Positions 1-9,274 of a stretch of 64,000 bases of DNA are shown here, piece by piece; position 1 is the stretch's first letter; each line of letters opens with the position of its first letter. The notes beneath the pieces are model-generated. The model did no database searches and had not been told where the DNA came from. It saw nothing but the letters and a program-made list of their open reading frames with translations. The translations under genes were made by a program, and so were the position numbers. Source of the stretch: CALZKI01 sp045124055 (GTDB lineage: Bacteria > Bacillota > Clostridia > Lachnospirales > Lachnospiraceae); NCBI GenBank assembly GCA_045124055.1, contig JBGVKZ010000051.1:182586-246585 (forward strand), in the 5' to 3' direction.

Positions 1-28
1 AATTTTTTATATGGTACTGTCGTAACAT
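1..28 (-). CDS. rodA: RodA/FtsW-family protein, first nine codons only (partial)
   Basis: An ATG on the minus strand, preceded by a GGAG ribosome binding site six bases upstream, opens a frame that runs off the left edge and encodes MLRQYHIKN. It starts 12 bases after the minE stop. RodA/FtsW proteins that follow minE in Clostridia begin with a very similar M-L/F-R-Q-Y stretch, and the gene order mreBCD-PBP2-minCDE-rodA is typical. Identification therefore rests on nine residues plus context. The product would be a SEDS peptidoglycan glycosyltransferase partnering the PBP2 encoded at 1876-4743. The rest of the gene lies outside the window. Confidence 0.6.
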
Positions 29-40
29 TTTTTCTCCAAG

Positions 41-298
41 TTATTTATACAAGTCTAAGATTGGAATGGTTGCACTTAATGAGGCATTACGTTTTCCTTG
101 TACGTCCTGCTTAATTTGTACATCCATTTTATCCACGTCAATTTTCATATATTTGGATATTACTTTTGCAATATCTTTTTTCATCAGTTCCAAGGTTTCC
201 TGCGAACAGTTGATTCTATCCGATATCAGTAAAACTCTTAATCTGTCTTTTGCAGTGGTTTTCGAGTGTTTTTTGTAAAAAAATCTATAAAACTTCAT
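41..298 (-). CDS. minE: Cell division topological specificity factor MinE
   Basis: The 85-residue product matches MinE in length and layout. The N-terminal anti-MinCD segment carries the family stretch RLRVLLISDR, followed by the helix ETLELMKKDIAKVISKYMKI. A C-terminal topological-specificity domain follows, ending in a hydrophobic strand (SATIPIL). MinE stimulates MinD ATPase activity at the membrane and drives the Min system that keeps Z-rings away from the poles. It lies 17 bases after minD and is clearly co-transcribed with minC and minD. Some Gram-positives use DivIVA/MinJ instead of MinE; clostridia with MinCDE are well known. Confidence 0.95.
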   Translation of the reverse strand: MKFYRFFYKKHSKTTAKDRLRVLLISDRINCSQETLELMKKDIAKVISKYMKIDVDKMDVQIKQDVQGKRNASLSATIPILDLYK

Positions 299-315
299 AT
301 GTTCACACCCTTTCC

Positions 316-1107
316 CTAGACTCTATGGAATATGCCGGATATTTTGGTCCAGAAGGATATACCGTGTTCAAAATTCATAAATGGTACTTCTTCTTTCAAA
401 ATTCTCCTACAAATATTCTCATAGGCTTTTCCTGCTAAGGTGCTACTACCAACCAATGGTTCTCCTTGGTTGGTTGAAACCACAACATTTTCATCATCAG
501 GTACAATTCCGAGTAATGGAATGGATAAAATATCCACCACATCAGAGGAAGACATCATATCCCCTCTTTTGACCATATCGTATCGTAAACGATTGATAAT
601 TAAGTGGATATCTGTAAAATCATATGCCTCCAGCAGACCGATAATTCTGTCTGCATCACGAATGGCAGACACCTCAGGCGTAGTAACTACAAAAGCCCTA
701 TCTGCTCCGGCAATGGCATTTTGAAAACCTTGTTCGATACCCGCCGGGCAATCTAATATAATGTAGTCAAACTGACCTTTTAAGTGGTCTATCATTTTCA
801 CCATCTGTTCCGGTGTAACAGCAGATTTATCTTTGGTTTGTGCCGAAGGTAATAGGTATAAACTGGGATAACGTCTATCCCGAATAAGTGCCTGTTTAAT
901 ACGGCAATTTCCTTCAATAACGTCTACCAGGTTGTAAACGATACGGTTTTCAAGTCCCATAACGACATCTAGATTTCTAAGTCCGATGTCTGTATCAATT
1001 AAAACAACTCTTTTCCCGGTAGCCGCAAGTCCTGTTCCAATGTTTGCTGACGAAGTAGTTTTTCCAACGCCGCCTTTTCCTGAAGTGATTACGATAACTT
1101 CACACAT
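316..1107 (-). CDS. minD: Septum site-determining ATPase MinD
   Basis: This 263-residue ParA/MinD-family P-loop ATPase has the deviant Walker A motif KGGVGKTT at residues 11-18. The switch region TDIGLRNLDVVMGLENR follows, and the Walker B-like stretch is FDYIILDCPAGIE. The C-terminus should carry the amphipathic membrane-targeting helix (SFWTKISGIFHRV). ATP-bound MinD dimerises on the membrane, recruits MinC to block FtsZ assembly, and is released by MinE. It lies between minC and minE in a single operon with the mre/PBP2 genes. Length and motifs are normal for the family. Confidence 0.98.
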   Translation of the reverse strand: MCEVIVITSGKGGVGKTTSSANIGTGLAATGKRVVLIDTDIGLRNLDVVMGLENRIVYNLVDVIEGNCRIKQALIRDRRYPSLYLLPSAQTKDKSAVTPEQMVKMIDHLKGQFDYIILDCPAGIEQGFQNAIAGADRAFVVTTPEVSAIRDADRIIGLLEAYDFTDIHLIINRLRYDMVKRGDMMSSSDVVDILSIPLLGIVPDDENVVVSTNQGEPLVGSSTLAGKAYENICRRILKEEVPFMNFEHGISFWTKISGIFHRV

Positions 1108-1181
1108 ATATATACCTCCTTTATTTCCTTGTGATTTCTCCTTGGTACATATAGATAAAGTTATCCTTTGTAACTTATATA

Positions 1182-1859
1182 TTATAATTTTTCAGCAAAA
1201 TCCTTCGCAATCGGTTCTAAAACGACTGCATTGTCTTTTACATAAGCAACTTGTGGCTTAAATTTAGGTCTAATAGGCCATTTGGGTGTCTTAGGATTTT
1301 CATATCGGTAGTTATCTACTTTTAAGCATTCTGCCGATACATCAAGAGCAATTATGTAGTGTCCCGTTTCTCCACTACCTCCTGCATAGGCATTGCCATA
1401 TAAGCCGCCAATGATAATAATATCTTTTTTGGAAATGACATTTGCTCCCGGATTAACATCACCTAATATAATAATGCTAGAATCCGTTTCCAATACTTGT
1501 CCATTTTTTAAACTGCCTTTATAGAATTGACCCAAATTCTTACTCTGTTCATCTGCATCAAAATTTTGATACTGCTCTAGGGCTTTCAATATTTGATTTT
1601 CGGTTTCCCCATCTTTACCAATGAGACATAATATTTTAATATCCGACTGTTCCTCAATGGCACTTATGACAGCTCTTTCTTCTTCATCGCTTAAGTCTCT
1701 ACCTACTATGGAAAGTACCATTTTTGCATCTTTAAAAAAGGCCGCAGCTTCCTTAAATTTTGTCTTTGTTTCCTCCAAAATGGTATCCATAGGTTCTTCA
1801 TTTGACAAGTGCAGGCTGATGCCGTGCTGAAAACTTTTAATTATAACGGAATTTTTCAT
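1182..1859 (-). CDS. minC: Septum site-determining protein MinC
   Basis: The product is 225 residues when started at the ATG at 1859, which follows a TTGGAG ribosome binding site. The open frame extends 15 codons further upstream, but that part overlaps the end of the PBP2 gene. The C-terminal half has the MinC beta-helix signature (IIILGDVNPGANVISKKDI followed by GGLYGNAYAGG), which binds MinD and FtsZ. The N-terminal half is the FtsZ-inhibitory domain (NSVIIKSFQHGISLHLS). The gene is 16 bases downstream of mrdA and 74 bases upstream of minD, as in other clostridial mre-min clusters. Confidence 0.93.
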   Translation of the reverse strand: MKNSVIIKSFQHGISLHLSNEEPMDTILEETKTKFKEAAAFFKDAKMVLSIVGRDLSDEEERAVISAIEEQSDIKILCLIGKDGETENQILKALEQYQNFDADEQSKNLGQFYKGSLKNGQVLETDSSIIILGDVNPGANVISKKDIIIIGGLYGNAYAGGSGETGHYIIALDVSAECLKVDNYRYENPKTPKWPIRPKFKPQVAYVKDNAVVLEPIAKDFAEKL

Positions 1860-1875
1860 AACAAATACTCTCCAA

Positions 1876-4743
1876 TTAATCTCCGGATACGGCTCCAGTT
1901 TCAATATCCGCTGCAGTACCGGTTACAATATCTTCATCATCATCTACGCCATAATAGAAGGCTAAAACATCTTTGGTAGTTTGTGCCGCATAATCGGAAG
2001 AATAGCCAAATGCAATTCTTGTAGCAATGGCAATTTCCGGTTCTTCATAAGGGGCAAAACAAACAAATAAAGCATGGTTTGCTCTGGTTTTGCTTTCCTG
2101 GGCAGTACCGGTTTTCCCGGCAACGGTTACACCCAATTCCTGGAAATAAGATTTTTTCTCTACCACTCGTTTCATACCTAATTGTACCGCGTTCCATGTA
2201 CTTTCAGACACATCATCTAATGTGTTTCGAACAGTGGCCTGATTATCATAAAGCAGATTATTGTTTGAATCTGTTACTTTATCAATTAAAGTTAAATTGT
2301 AGCAAGTTCCTTTATTAGCAACCGTAGTTACATAACGGGCAAGGCCTGCTGTGGTATAGTTATTTGTACCCTGACCAATGGCAGAACGAATCGGGTCCGT
2401 ATCCGATACTTTTGGAGCATATTCTTCAATTTCTACTCCGGAAGTTTCAGATAACCCATACATATCCGCATATTTTGCTAAAGAATCAAGACCTGTTTGA
2501 CTATCGTAAACATTGTCCGTCATACTCAGGCGGTGTCCTACTTCATAGAAAAAGGCATTACAAGAATTTTCTATGGCTCCAATTACATTTAATGCCCCGT
2601 GAGCCCCTGGATATATCCAACATCTTGCAATGGAATCCCCTGTTTCATAATATCCATAACAGTTAATTTTAGAAGAAGTAGTCACAATACCTTCTTCCAG
2701 GGCTGCAGTTGCGGATACCATTTTATAGGTAGAACCCGGTGCAGTACGTTGCTGAGTGGCATAATTGTAAAGAGGCGTTGTCTTATCTGCCAAAATATCG
2801 GCAAAATACTCCGCATCTACACCGTTTGCCATTTTGTTGTTGTCATAACTTGGATAAGATACCAAAGCTAAAACATCTCCTGTATTGACATCGGTAATAA
2901 CCATAGAACCGGAAAATGGGTCAAGTGCTAATTGAGCCGGTGTAATTTCCAGATTGGTAATTCTGTCTATCATAAACTGATAAGCGGTAATTCTTCCACT
3001 ATTTAATGCGGTAAGGTCTTCCTCGCTTATGGTTATAATTTCCTGCTCACAAAGAACGTTACAAATCATTTTCCCGGATATTTTATCGTTTTTAATCAGA
3101 TATTTGAGGATTAGCTTGGAAAATTCTTTCTGCGTCGGTAAAGTTTTCTGAATGTAATCTGAAAGCTTATCGTAAATTTCCTGAGAATCTGCATAATCAC
3201 TAATCACATCTAATTTACTGACTTCTATCCAGTTGCTTGAAATAGCATATTTCAAATACTCAGACATACTGATACTACCTTCTTGAAAAGCAAGATAGGT
3301 TTCGTCCTGTGTATCAATGGAATCTTTTACCAAAATACCTTTTGCTGTTAACAAATCCTCAATAATGTAGGTTTCATAGCTTTTATATTCCTTTGTTAAT
3401 TTGGAATATACGGTATTGGTTTCGTACATTTCCTCATAAATTTGATTTAAAACATTTTCCCTTTGGTCTTCAAATTTTTGATAAATAAGCTGTTCATTTT
3501 CCAAGGCGTTTTCACTTGCCATATGGGAAATGTCAATTACATCATTATCAAATAAGGCAAAATACACGTCATAGATTGGAATAATAATGCTACTACTGGA
3601 AGCATTCTCCGATGGGGTGTATTCTTTCACATTACGAATCTTGGAAACCAAAATTCCGGCAATATTCTGCTCTAAAATGTTGTAAGCAGCCATTTGTAAG
3701 TCTTTATCAATGGTCAGATAAACATCATTTCCCGCAACCGGCTCCACATAATTGGTCGATTCAATAACACGACCCAAGTTATCTACATAAACGGTTTCTG
3801 CACCTTTTGTTCCTTGAAGGGTGGTTTCCATTGCCTGTTCTATGCCAGTTTTTCCAACAATATCGTTGGCGGCGTAATCCGGATTTTCTTCCTGCAATTC
3901 AGTAAGCTCCTCTGCCGAAACCTTTCCGGTGTAGCCAATAATCTGAGAAAAATATTTTCCGTCTACATAACGACGAACGGTATCTTCCGCGATAGTAATT
4001 CCGTCAAGACCATCTAAATTTTCCATAATAACTGCAACGGTTTCATCGCTAACGTCTGTGGCAATGGTCGTTGGTATGTATTTCTGGAAACTGTTGGCAC
4101 TCATAGCGTCTCGTATAGTAATAATTTTCAGAATTTCGTCCTTTGTATAACCAAGACATGGGACAAAAGATTTATAATTGTCAGGGTCTGTATAGGTGCC
4201 AATACCATATTTGGTAGTAGAACATAAATATTCTACCACTTCATCAGGAGTCGCATTTCTCTCCTGCAATTCCAAATTATCAATCGATTGATGCCCATAA
4301 ATATCCGCCAAATAGCGTAATAATTTTGTGCCTTCTACCGAAAATTCATATTCTCCGTCATCATTTATAATCACTTCATAGCCGCTAATAACATCATCAC
4401 CGTTTTCTTCAATCATTTTAATAACGGTATATAACGTGTCATTGATATTCTTATTTTTGTATCTACCTGATTCATACACATCTTCAATAGTAACAGAATA
4501 GGCAAGTTCGTTATATGCCAAAAGATTCCCATTTCTATCGTAAATGTTTCCTCTGGCACTGGCTATGGAACGTTCTTTCTCTATCTTTAATTGAAAGTCA
4601 TCTAAATAGGCTTGTCCTTGAATAATTTGTAGCGAAAATACACGATAAATCAAGATTCCTGCTACAACACAAAGAACAAGGGAAATAATACTCATACGAA
4701 TATTCGTTGACCCTTCAAAGCTTTTCTTAATTTTGTTAAACAA
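1876..4743 (-). CDS. mrdA: Penicillin-binding protein 2 (class B PBP, elongasome transpeptidase) with large insertion
   Basis: This 955-residue protein starts with a cytoplasmic tail and one membrane segment (residues about 18-38). The N-terminal PBP dimerisation domain includes ARGNIYDRNG. The transpeptidase domain carries the catalytic STYK near residue 669, SCN near 727 and KTGT near 877. It cross-links peptidoglycan during side-wall growth with RodA and MreBCD. It overlaps mreD by 8 bases. The protein is much longer than the roughly 630-700 residues usual for PBP2. About 250 extra residues lie between the family helix DLQMAAYNILEQ and the strand GSMVITDVNTGDVLAL (residues roughly 355-605), and this segment is charged and helical. 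No frameshift is seen. Confidence 0.95.
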   Translation of the reverse strand: MFNKIKKSFEGSTNIRMSIISLVLCVVAGILIYRVFSLQIIQGQAYLDDFQLKIEKERSIASARGNIYDRNGNLLAYNELAYSVTIEDVYESGRYKNKNINDTLYTVIKMIEENGDDVISGYEVIINDDGEYEFSVEGTKLLRYLADIYGHQSIDNLELQERNATPDEVVEYLCSTTKYGIGTYTDPDNYKSFVPCLGYTKDEILKIITIRDAMSANSFQKYIPTTIATDVSDETVAVIMENLDGLDGITIAEDTVRRYVDGKYFSQIIGYTGKVSAEELTELQEENPDYAANDIVGKTGIEQAMETTLQGTKGAETVYVDNLGRVIESTNYVEPVAGNDVYLTIDKDLQMAAYNILEQNIAGILVSKIRNVKEYTPSENASSSSIIIPIYDVYFALFDNDVIDISHMASENALENEQLIYQKFEDQRENVLNQIYEEMYETNTVYSKLTKEYKSYETYIIEDLLTAKGILVKDSIDTQDETYLAFQEGSISMSEYLKYAISSNWIEVSKLDVISDYADSQEIYDKLSDYIQKTLPTQKEFSKLILKYLIKNDKISGKMICNVLCEQEIITISEEDLTALNSGRITAYQFMIDRITNLEITPAQLALDPFSGSMVITDVNTGDVLALVSYPSYDNNKMANGVDAEYFADILADKTTPLYNYATQQRTAPGSTYKMVSATAALEEGIVTTSSKINCYGYYETGDSIARCWIYPGAHGALNVIGAIENSCNAFFYEVGHRLSMTDNVYDSQTGLDSLAKYADMYGLSETSGVEIEEYAPKVSDTDPIRSAIGQGTNNYTTAGLARYVTTVANKGTCYNLTLIDKVTDSNNNLLYDNQATVRNTLDDVSESTWNAVQLGMKRVVEKKSYFQELGVTVAGKTGTAQESKTRANHALFVCFAPYEEPEIAIATRIAFGYSSDYAAQTTKDVLAFYYGVDDDEDIVTGTAADIETGAVSGD

Positions 4744-5251
4744 ATTTCTTTGCCCGACCTTTCTCGTAGTTATCCAATTTTTTATTAATCATCAAAATAA
4801 TAGGATACAATGCGATTGTAACAATAATGGTATAAACAATTTCAGGAAGGATAATATGTATTAAATAGTATCCAAAATGGAATCTGCCTCTTAAAAGGAA
4901 CGATATATAACAAATAAATCCGTACGCTAAATCGCTGAAAACAATTAAGGTAATTGGTAACTTGATATCATCTGGATAAAAAATCTTTTTAAATTTTCCA
5001 TTAAAGAAGCCAATATACATATATACAAGAGCATACATTCCTATATATTCTGAAAAGAAAATATCCATCAAAAGTCCGCAGACAAATCCTATAAAAAGTC
5101 CTTCTTTTTCTCCTCTCATAAATCCGAAGGAAGCCGTTAATACAATCAACAAATTAGGAGTAATACCTCCCAAATCAAAATTTGTAAAAACAGAAGACTG
5201 TAATAGGAAACAAACAAATATAAGAATGGATACGGTAATCGTTCGTCTCAT
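4736..5251 (-). CDS. mreD: Rod shape-determining protein MreD
   Basis: This 171-residue integral membrane protein has about five hydrophobic segments and the MreD-like stretch GGITPNLLIVLTASFGFMRG near the N-terminus. MreD is a membrane component of the elongasome that links MreC to the PBP2/RodA synthase. Family assignment relies on hydrophobic profile, length and position between mreC and mrdA. The start follows an AGGAGA-type ribosome binding site 12 bases after mreC, and the end overlaps mrdA by 8 bases, so the two are probably translationally coupled. Confidence 0.92.
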   Translation of the reverse strand: MRRTITVSILIFVCFLLQSSVFTNFDLGGITPNLLIVLTASFGFMRGEKEGLFIGFVCGLLMDIFFSEYIGMYALVYMYIGFFNGKFKKIFYPDDIKLPITLIVFSDLAYGFICYISFLLRGRFHFGYYLIHIILPEIVYTIIVTIALYPIILMINKKLDNYEKGRAKKFV

Positions 5252-5263
5252 ATTAATCTCCTA

Positions 5264-6136
5264 CTATTTTTCGTCTATTGTTTGTTTTGTTTCTAAAATA
5301 ACTAAAACTTCATCTAAACGACCGAAATCAACTGCTGGTGTCACTTCACCGGATTTGGTTAAATTATTAGAATCCATATCAATATTTTCTATGTAACCAA
5401 TTAAAATACCCGGCAAGTATTTATCACTGATGTTGCTGGTAACAATTTTATCCCCTTCTTTTACAACACCATCCCGGTCTATCAACTGACTAAAACGAAT
5501 AGAACCTTCTGAATATAACTCCAAATCCCCAGAGACAATTAAATGTTCCTCTGTGGATAATAAAGTTGCACTGACTTTCGATGTATCTGCAATAATAGAT
5601 AAAACCTTTGCCCAATTTGGACCCACATCGGTTACACGACCCACTAATCCACTTCCTGCAATAACGTTCATATCTACTTCAATACCATCATTACTACCTT
5701 TATTGATAACAAAACTGTGATACCAGTTACCGCTATCTCTGGCAATAATTCTTGCTCCGGTTTTTTCATAGTCGTCATATTGTGCATCTAATTCATATAG
5801 TTCACGTAATGTATTTAATTCATATCTATCTTGTTGTAATTCAGTATTCTGAATTGTCAATTCATCTACCTGTTGCTTTAAGCTCTCATTTTCTTCCAAT
5901 AAAGCTCTGATTTCCACTAATTCATCGGATTTGTCTTTGATTTCTGAGCCAACTGCACTGATTCCGTTTTGGAAGGGTACAATAATATAATTAGCGATAA
6001 AATTTAAAGGGCCTTTAAAAATAGAGGTATTAAAACTTAAGATAATTAACCCACAGCAGACAAGAGTCAAAATTAACAACCAGTACTGAGAAGGTAATTT
6101 GAATTTCTCACCTTTTTTTCTAACGATTGGACTCAT
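5264..6136 (-). CDS. mreC: Rod shape-determining protein MreC
   Basis: The 290-residue product has a short cytoplasmic tail, one membrane segment (about residues 18-36), a coiled coil (about 70-115) and the paired beta-barrel MreC domain. That domain contains the family stretch GSGLVGRVTDVGPNWAKV. MreC is the extracytoplasmic scaffold of the elongasome and contacts PBP2. The start codon overlaps the mreB stop by one base, and mreD follows after 12 bases. Nothing is unusual in length or motifs. Confidence 0.96.
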   Translation of the reverse strand: MSPIVRKKGEKFKLPSQYWLLILTLVCCGLIILSFNTSIFKGPLNFIANYIIVPFQNGISAVGSEIKDKSDELVEIRALLEENESLKQQVDELTIQNTELQQDRYELNTLRELYELDAQYDDYEKTGARIIARDSGNWYHSFVINKGSNDGIEVDMNVIAGSGLVGRVTDVGPNWAKVLSIIADTSKVSATLLSTEEHLIVSGDLELYSEGSIRFSQLIDRDGVVKEGDKIVTSNISDKYLPGILIGYIENIDMDSNNLTKSGEVTPAVDFGRLDEVLVILETKQTIDEK

Positions 6137-7146
6137 TATTTACTCATTCCTTCAATGGTATATGCGACAGATTTGTACGCATCATTTTTAATAATTTTTG
6201 CAAGACCCATTGTAACGCTGGTAGTTGGGTTTTCTGTCACATTAACATTTAATCCTGTACCATCGCTTAATTGCTGAGCCAAGTTATTTACCTGAGAAGC
6301 ACCACCTGTTAAATATACGCCGTGACGATAAATATCTGCTGCTAATTCTGGTGGAGTTCTTTCTAAAATTACTTTAATATTATCAATAATAACTCTAAAG
6401 TGTTCTATTAAAACGTTTTCCAAAATTTCTGTTGGAATATTTCTTTCTACCGGAAGACCGGATACAATATCACGACCATAAACGGTTGCCATTTTTCCTT
6501 CTTTTACAAGATTAATTAAAGAAATTTTAACGTTTTCTGCAGTTTTTGAGCCAATGACTAAACCATATTCACGACGAATGACATTTTTAATTGCTTCATC
6601 AAAATTGTAGCCACCCACTTTAATAAGTTTACTAAGAACGATACCACCCAAAGACAAAATAGAAATTTCGGTGGTTTCATATCCCACATTAACAACTAAG
6701 ACACCTTGTGCATTTTTTACATCGATATCTAATCCAAAACCATCTGCTACGGCTTTTTCTACTACCATAATCTTTTTTGCTTTCATATTGGCATCTTTTA
6801 TTAAATCGTAAAAAGCTCTTTTTTCTACTTCTGTAACATCGGTAGGAACAGCAATATAATAATCCGCTGGTTTTACATTGCCTCCATTTAAGTCGCCAAT
6901 AAAATATTTAATCAAAGTTTCCATATTTTTGATATCTGCAATAACTCCTTTGCATAAAGGATAAGATATCTGGATATTTGATGGAGCTTTTTCAAACATT
7001 TCAAAAGCTGAATCTCCATAGGCAAAAATATTGCGTTTATTTTCGATGGCAATCATATTTTTCTCCACCAAAAGTTTATCATCATTTTTACTATAAATTT
7101 TAATTGTATTTGTACCTAAATCGATACCATATGCGTTCATTGCCAT
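6136..7146 (-). CDS. mreB: Rod shape-determining actin homologue MreB
   Basis: This 336-residue MreB/Mbl-family protein opens with the phosphate-1 motif YGIDLGTNTIKIY. It continues through a second phosphate loop (VLVVNVGYETTEIS) and the nucleotide-binding stretch GVYLTGGASQVNNL. It forms membrane-associated ATP-dependent filaments that guide wall synthesis. The chosen start follows a strong AAAGGAG site eight bases upstream. MreB heads the elongasome gene run and is followed by mreC with a one-base overlap. A second MreB-type paralogue elsewhere in the genome is possible, so orthology to Mbl or MreBH is not excluded. Confidence 0.96.
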   Translation of the reverse strand: MAMNAYGIDLGTNTIKIYSKNDDKLLVEKNMIAIENKRNIFAYGDSAFEMFEKAPSNIQISYPLCKGVIADIKNMETLIKYFIGDLNGGNVKPADYYIAVPTDVTEVEKRAFYDLIKDANMKAKKIMVVEKAVADGFGLDIDVKNAQGVLVVNVGYETTEISILSLGGIVLSKLIKVGGYNFDEAIKNVIRREYGLVIGSKTAENVKISLINLVKEGKMATVYGRDIVSGLPVERNIPTEILENVLIEHFRVIIDNIKVILERTPPELAADIYRHGVYLTGGASQVNNLAQQLSDGTGLNVNVTENPTTSVTMGLAKIIKNDAYKSVAYTIEGMSK

Positions 7147-7173
7147 ATGAACTCCTTTCCAACTTTTGTTTCT

Positions 7174-7839
7174 CTATATTATTTTTTGTGCTTTTAAGCT
7201 GACATAGGTCTGGTCACCAATAATAATATGGTCTAGTAGTTTAATCCCTATTACTTCGCCAGCTTCCATCACCTTTTTGCTGATTTCAATATCCTGTCTA
7301 CTTGGACTTGGGTCACCGCTTGGGTGATTATGCAACAGCAAAATATGTACTGCTTTTGCTTCCAATGCCGTAAGAAAAACTTCTCTTGGTGATATTAATG
7401 AGCAATTAATTGTACCGGTAGTCAAAATACATTCTTTTATAAGACGTAATTGGCTATCCAAACATAATAAAAAAACTTTCTCCACTTCTAAATGTCTACA
7501 CGTCTCCATATAATATAAGGCAATATCCTCGGGCCTTTGAAATACCATACGATTCTCCAGCCTCTCTCTTGCCATACGGACGGAAAGTTCCGTCAGACAT
7601 TTTAGCTTAATAGCTTTTACTTCGCCTATTCCGTCAATTTTCATTAACTGGTCTAGGGATTTGTGGTATAACCCCATTAGTTTACCATCATAGGCATCTT
7701 GGGTGTTTAGAACTTCTTCTGCCACGGCAAGTGCCGATTTTTTATTTGTTCCGGTACGTAATATTATGGCTAAAAGTTCTTCATTGGATAGTGCCGTGGC
7801 ACCATATTTTTTGAATTTTTCATAAGGTTTTTCTTTCAT
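7174..7839 (-). CDS. radC: RadC-family JAB/MPN domain protein
   Basis: The 221-residue product has an N-terminal UPF0758 helix-hairpin-helix part (LSNEELLAIILRTGT) and a C-terminal JAB1/MPN-type metal-binding domain with HNHPSGDPSPS. Despite its old name, a role in DNA repair is not established for this family. The frame extends 11 codons further upstream, but the ATG at 7839 is preceded by a clear AGAAGGAG ribosome binding site that lies within that extension, so I prefer the shorter form. It is commonly adjacent to mreBCD in Firmicutes, as here. Confidence 0.95.
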   Translation of the reverse strand: MKEKPYEKFKKYGATALSNEELLAIILRTGTNKKSALAVAEEVLNTQDAYDGKLMGLYHKSLDQLMKIDGIGEVKAIKLKCLTELSVRMARERLENRMVFQRPEDIALYYMETCRHLEVEKVFLLCLDSQLRLIKECILTTGTINCSLISPREVFLTALEAKAVHILLLHNHPSGDPSPSRQDIEISKKVMEAGEVIGIKLLDHIIIGDQTYVSLKAQKII

Positions 7840-7975
7840 TGTCACTCCTTCTAAAACCTTCTCTCTGGACAATGAAATCTCGTTTCACAACATATTATTT
7901 TATCATAATGAAAAAAATATGTATACAAAAGACCTCTTAAAAAATGCTTAAATTTTATTCAGTTATCGCGAAAAT

Positions 7976-9274
7976 TTACACCAAATCTGAAATTACTCCT
8001 GCATCTACCAAAGATTGCAAAGATTTCATCATACCAAACTTGGCGTGATGCCATGTAAGTCCGCCTTGGAAATATACCGCATATGGCTCTTTTAAAGGCC
8101 CATCGGCACTTAATTCAATCGAAGAACCGGATACAAAGGCTCCTGCAGCCATAATAACTTTCGCATCATACCCAGGCATATCCCAAGGTTCCGGTGTAAC
8201 AAAACTGTCTACAGGTGCAGCCGCTTGAATGCCCTTACAAAAAGCAATCATACCTTCTGGCGTACCAAATTCAATCGCTTGAATGATATCATGTCTATTT
8301 TCTGTACTATTTGGAACAACTTTATAGCCTAGTTTTTCGTAAAGATTTGCAGAAAAAATAGCACCTTTTAACGCCCCGCTCGTAACCGTTGGGGATAAAA
8401 ATAAGCCTTGATAAAATTTCTCCAATACTCCTAAAGATGCCCCTACTTCTTTACCAAGTCCTGGAGAGGTTAAACGATAGGCTGCATTTTCAATGCATTC
8501 TTTTTTCCCGACAATATATCCACCGATTGGTGCAAGTCCACCACCTGGGTTTTTAATCAAAGAACCCACCGTCATATCAGCTCCTACGTCGCTTGGCTCG
8601 ATGGTTTCTACAAATTCTCCATAGCAGTTATCCACCATACAGATAATGTTTGGATTAATTCCTTTTATAAAAGTAATCAACTCACCAATTTGTGTTACAG
8701 AAAAAGTTGGTCTTGTCTGATACCCTTTAGAACGCTGAATGGTTACCAATTTGGTTTTTTCATTAATTGCTTTTCGAATACCTTCATAATCAAAAGTACC
8801 ATTTGGTAATAAATCTACTTGTCGATAAGAGATTCCATATTCTTTTAAAGAACCTTTCGATTCACGAATGCCAATCACTTCTTCTAACGTATCGTAAGGT
8901 TTTCCTACTGGAGACAATAATTCATCTCCTGGACGTAAATTACTCATAAGTGCCAAGGCAAGTGCATGTGTTCCACAAGTAATTTGTGGACGAACCAGGG
9001 CATCTTCCGTATGAAAAATATGAGCATAAACCTGTTCTAAAGTGTCCCTTCCGATGTCGTTATAACCATAACCAGTAGAACCATAAAGACATGCTTCACT
9101 TACTTTACAATCTTGAAAAGCCTTTAATACCTTTAATTGATTGTATTCACAGACTTCGTCAATGATTGAAAAACGTTCCATAAGGCTGTCTAAAGTTTTT
9201 TTACAATAATCAAATACTTGGTCGGAAATTCCCATTTCCTTATAAATGTTATTTAATTTTTTGTTATGAATCAT
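7976..9274 (-). CDS. Methionine gamma-lyase-like PLP enzyme (YnbB, aluminium-resistance family)
   Basis: This 432-residue aminotransferase-fold protein belongs to the Cys/Met-metabolism-like family annotated as methionine gamma-lyase family or aluminium resistance protein (Bacillus YnbB). The candidate PLP lysine is in GSLIKNPGGGLAPIGGYI. A conserved VDNCYGEFVE stretch provides the PLP-contacting aspartate. The substrate of the family is not firmly known. The start codon overlaps the miaA stop by four bases, so it is in the mutS-mutL-miaA operon, a frequent arrangement in Clostridia and Bacilli. It probably ends this transcript, since radC lies 136 bases downstream with its own strong ribosome binding site. 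Confidence 0.9.
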   Translation of the reverse strand: MIHNKKLNNIYKEMGISDQVFDYCKKTLDSLMERFSIIDEVCEYNQLKVLKAFQDCKVSEACLYGSTGYGYNDIGRDTLEQVYAHIFHTEDALVRPQITCGTHALALALMSNLRPGDELLSPVGKPYDTLEEVIGIRESKGSLKEYGISYRQVDLLPNGTFDYEGIRKAINEKTKLVTIQRSKGYQTRPTFSVTQIGELITFIKGINPNIICMVDNCYGEFVETIEPSDVGADMTVGSLIKNPGGGLAPIGGYIVGKKECIENAAYRLTSPGLGKEVGASLGVLEKFYQGLFLSPTVTSGALKGAIFSANLYEKLGYKVVPNSTENRHDIIQAIEFGTPEGMIAFCKGIQAAAPVDSFVTPEPWDMPGYDAKVIMAAGAFVSGSSIELSADGPLKEPYAVYFQGGLTWHHAKFGMMKSLQSLVDAGVISDLV

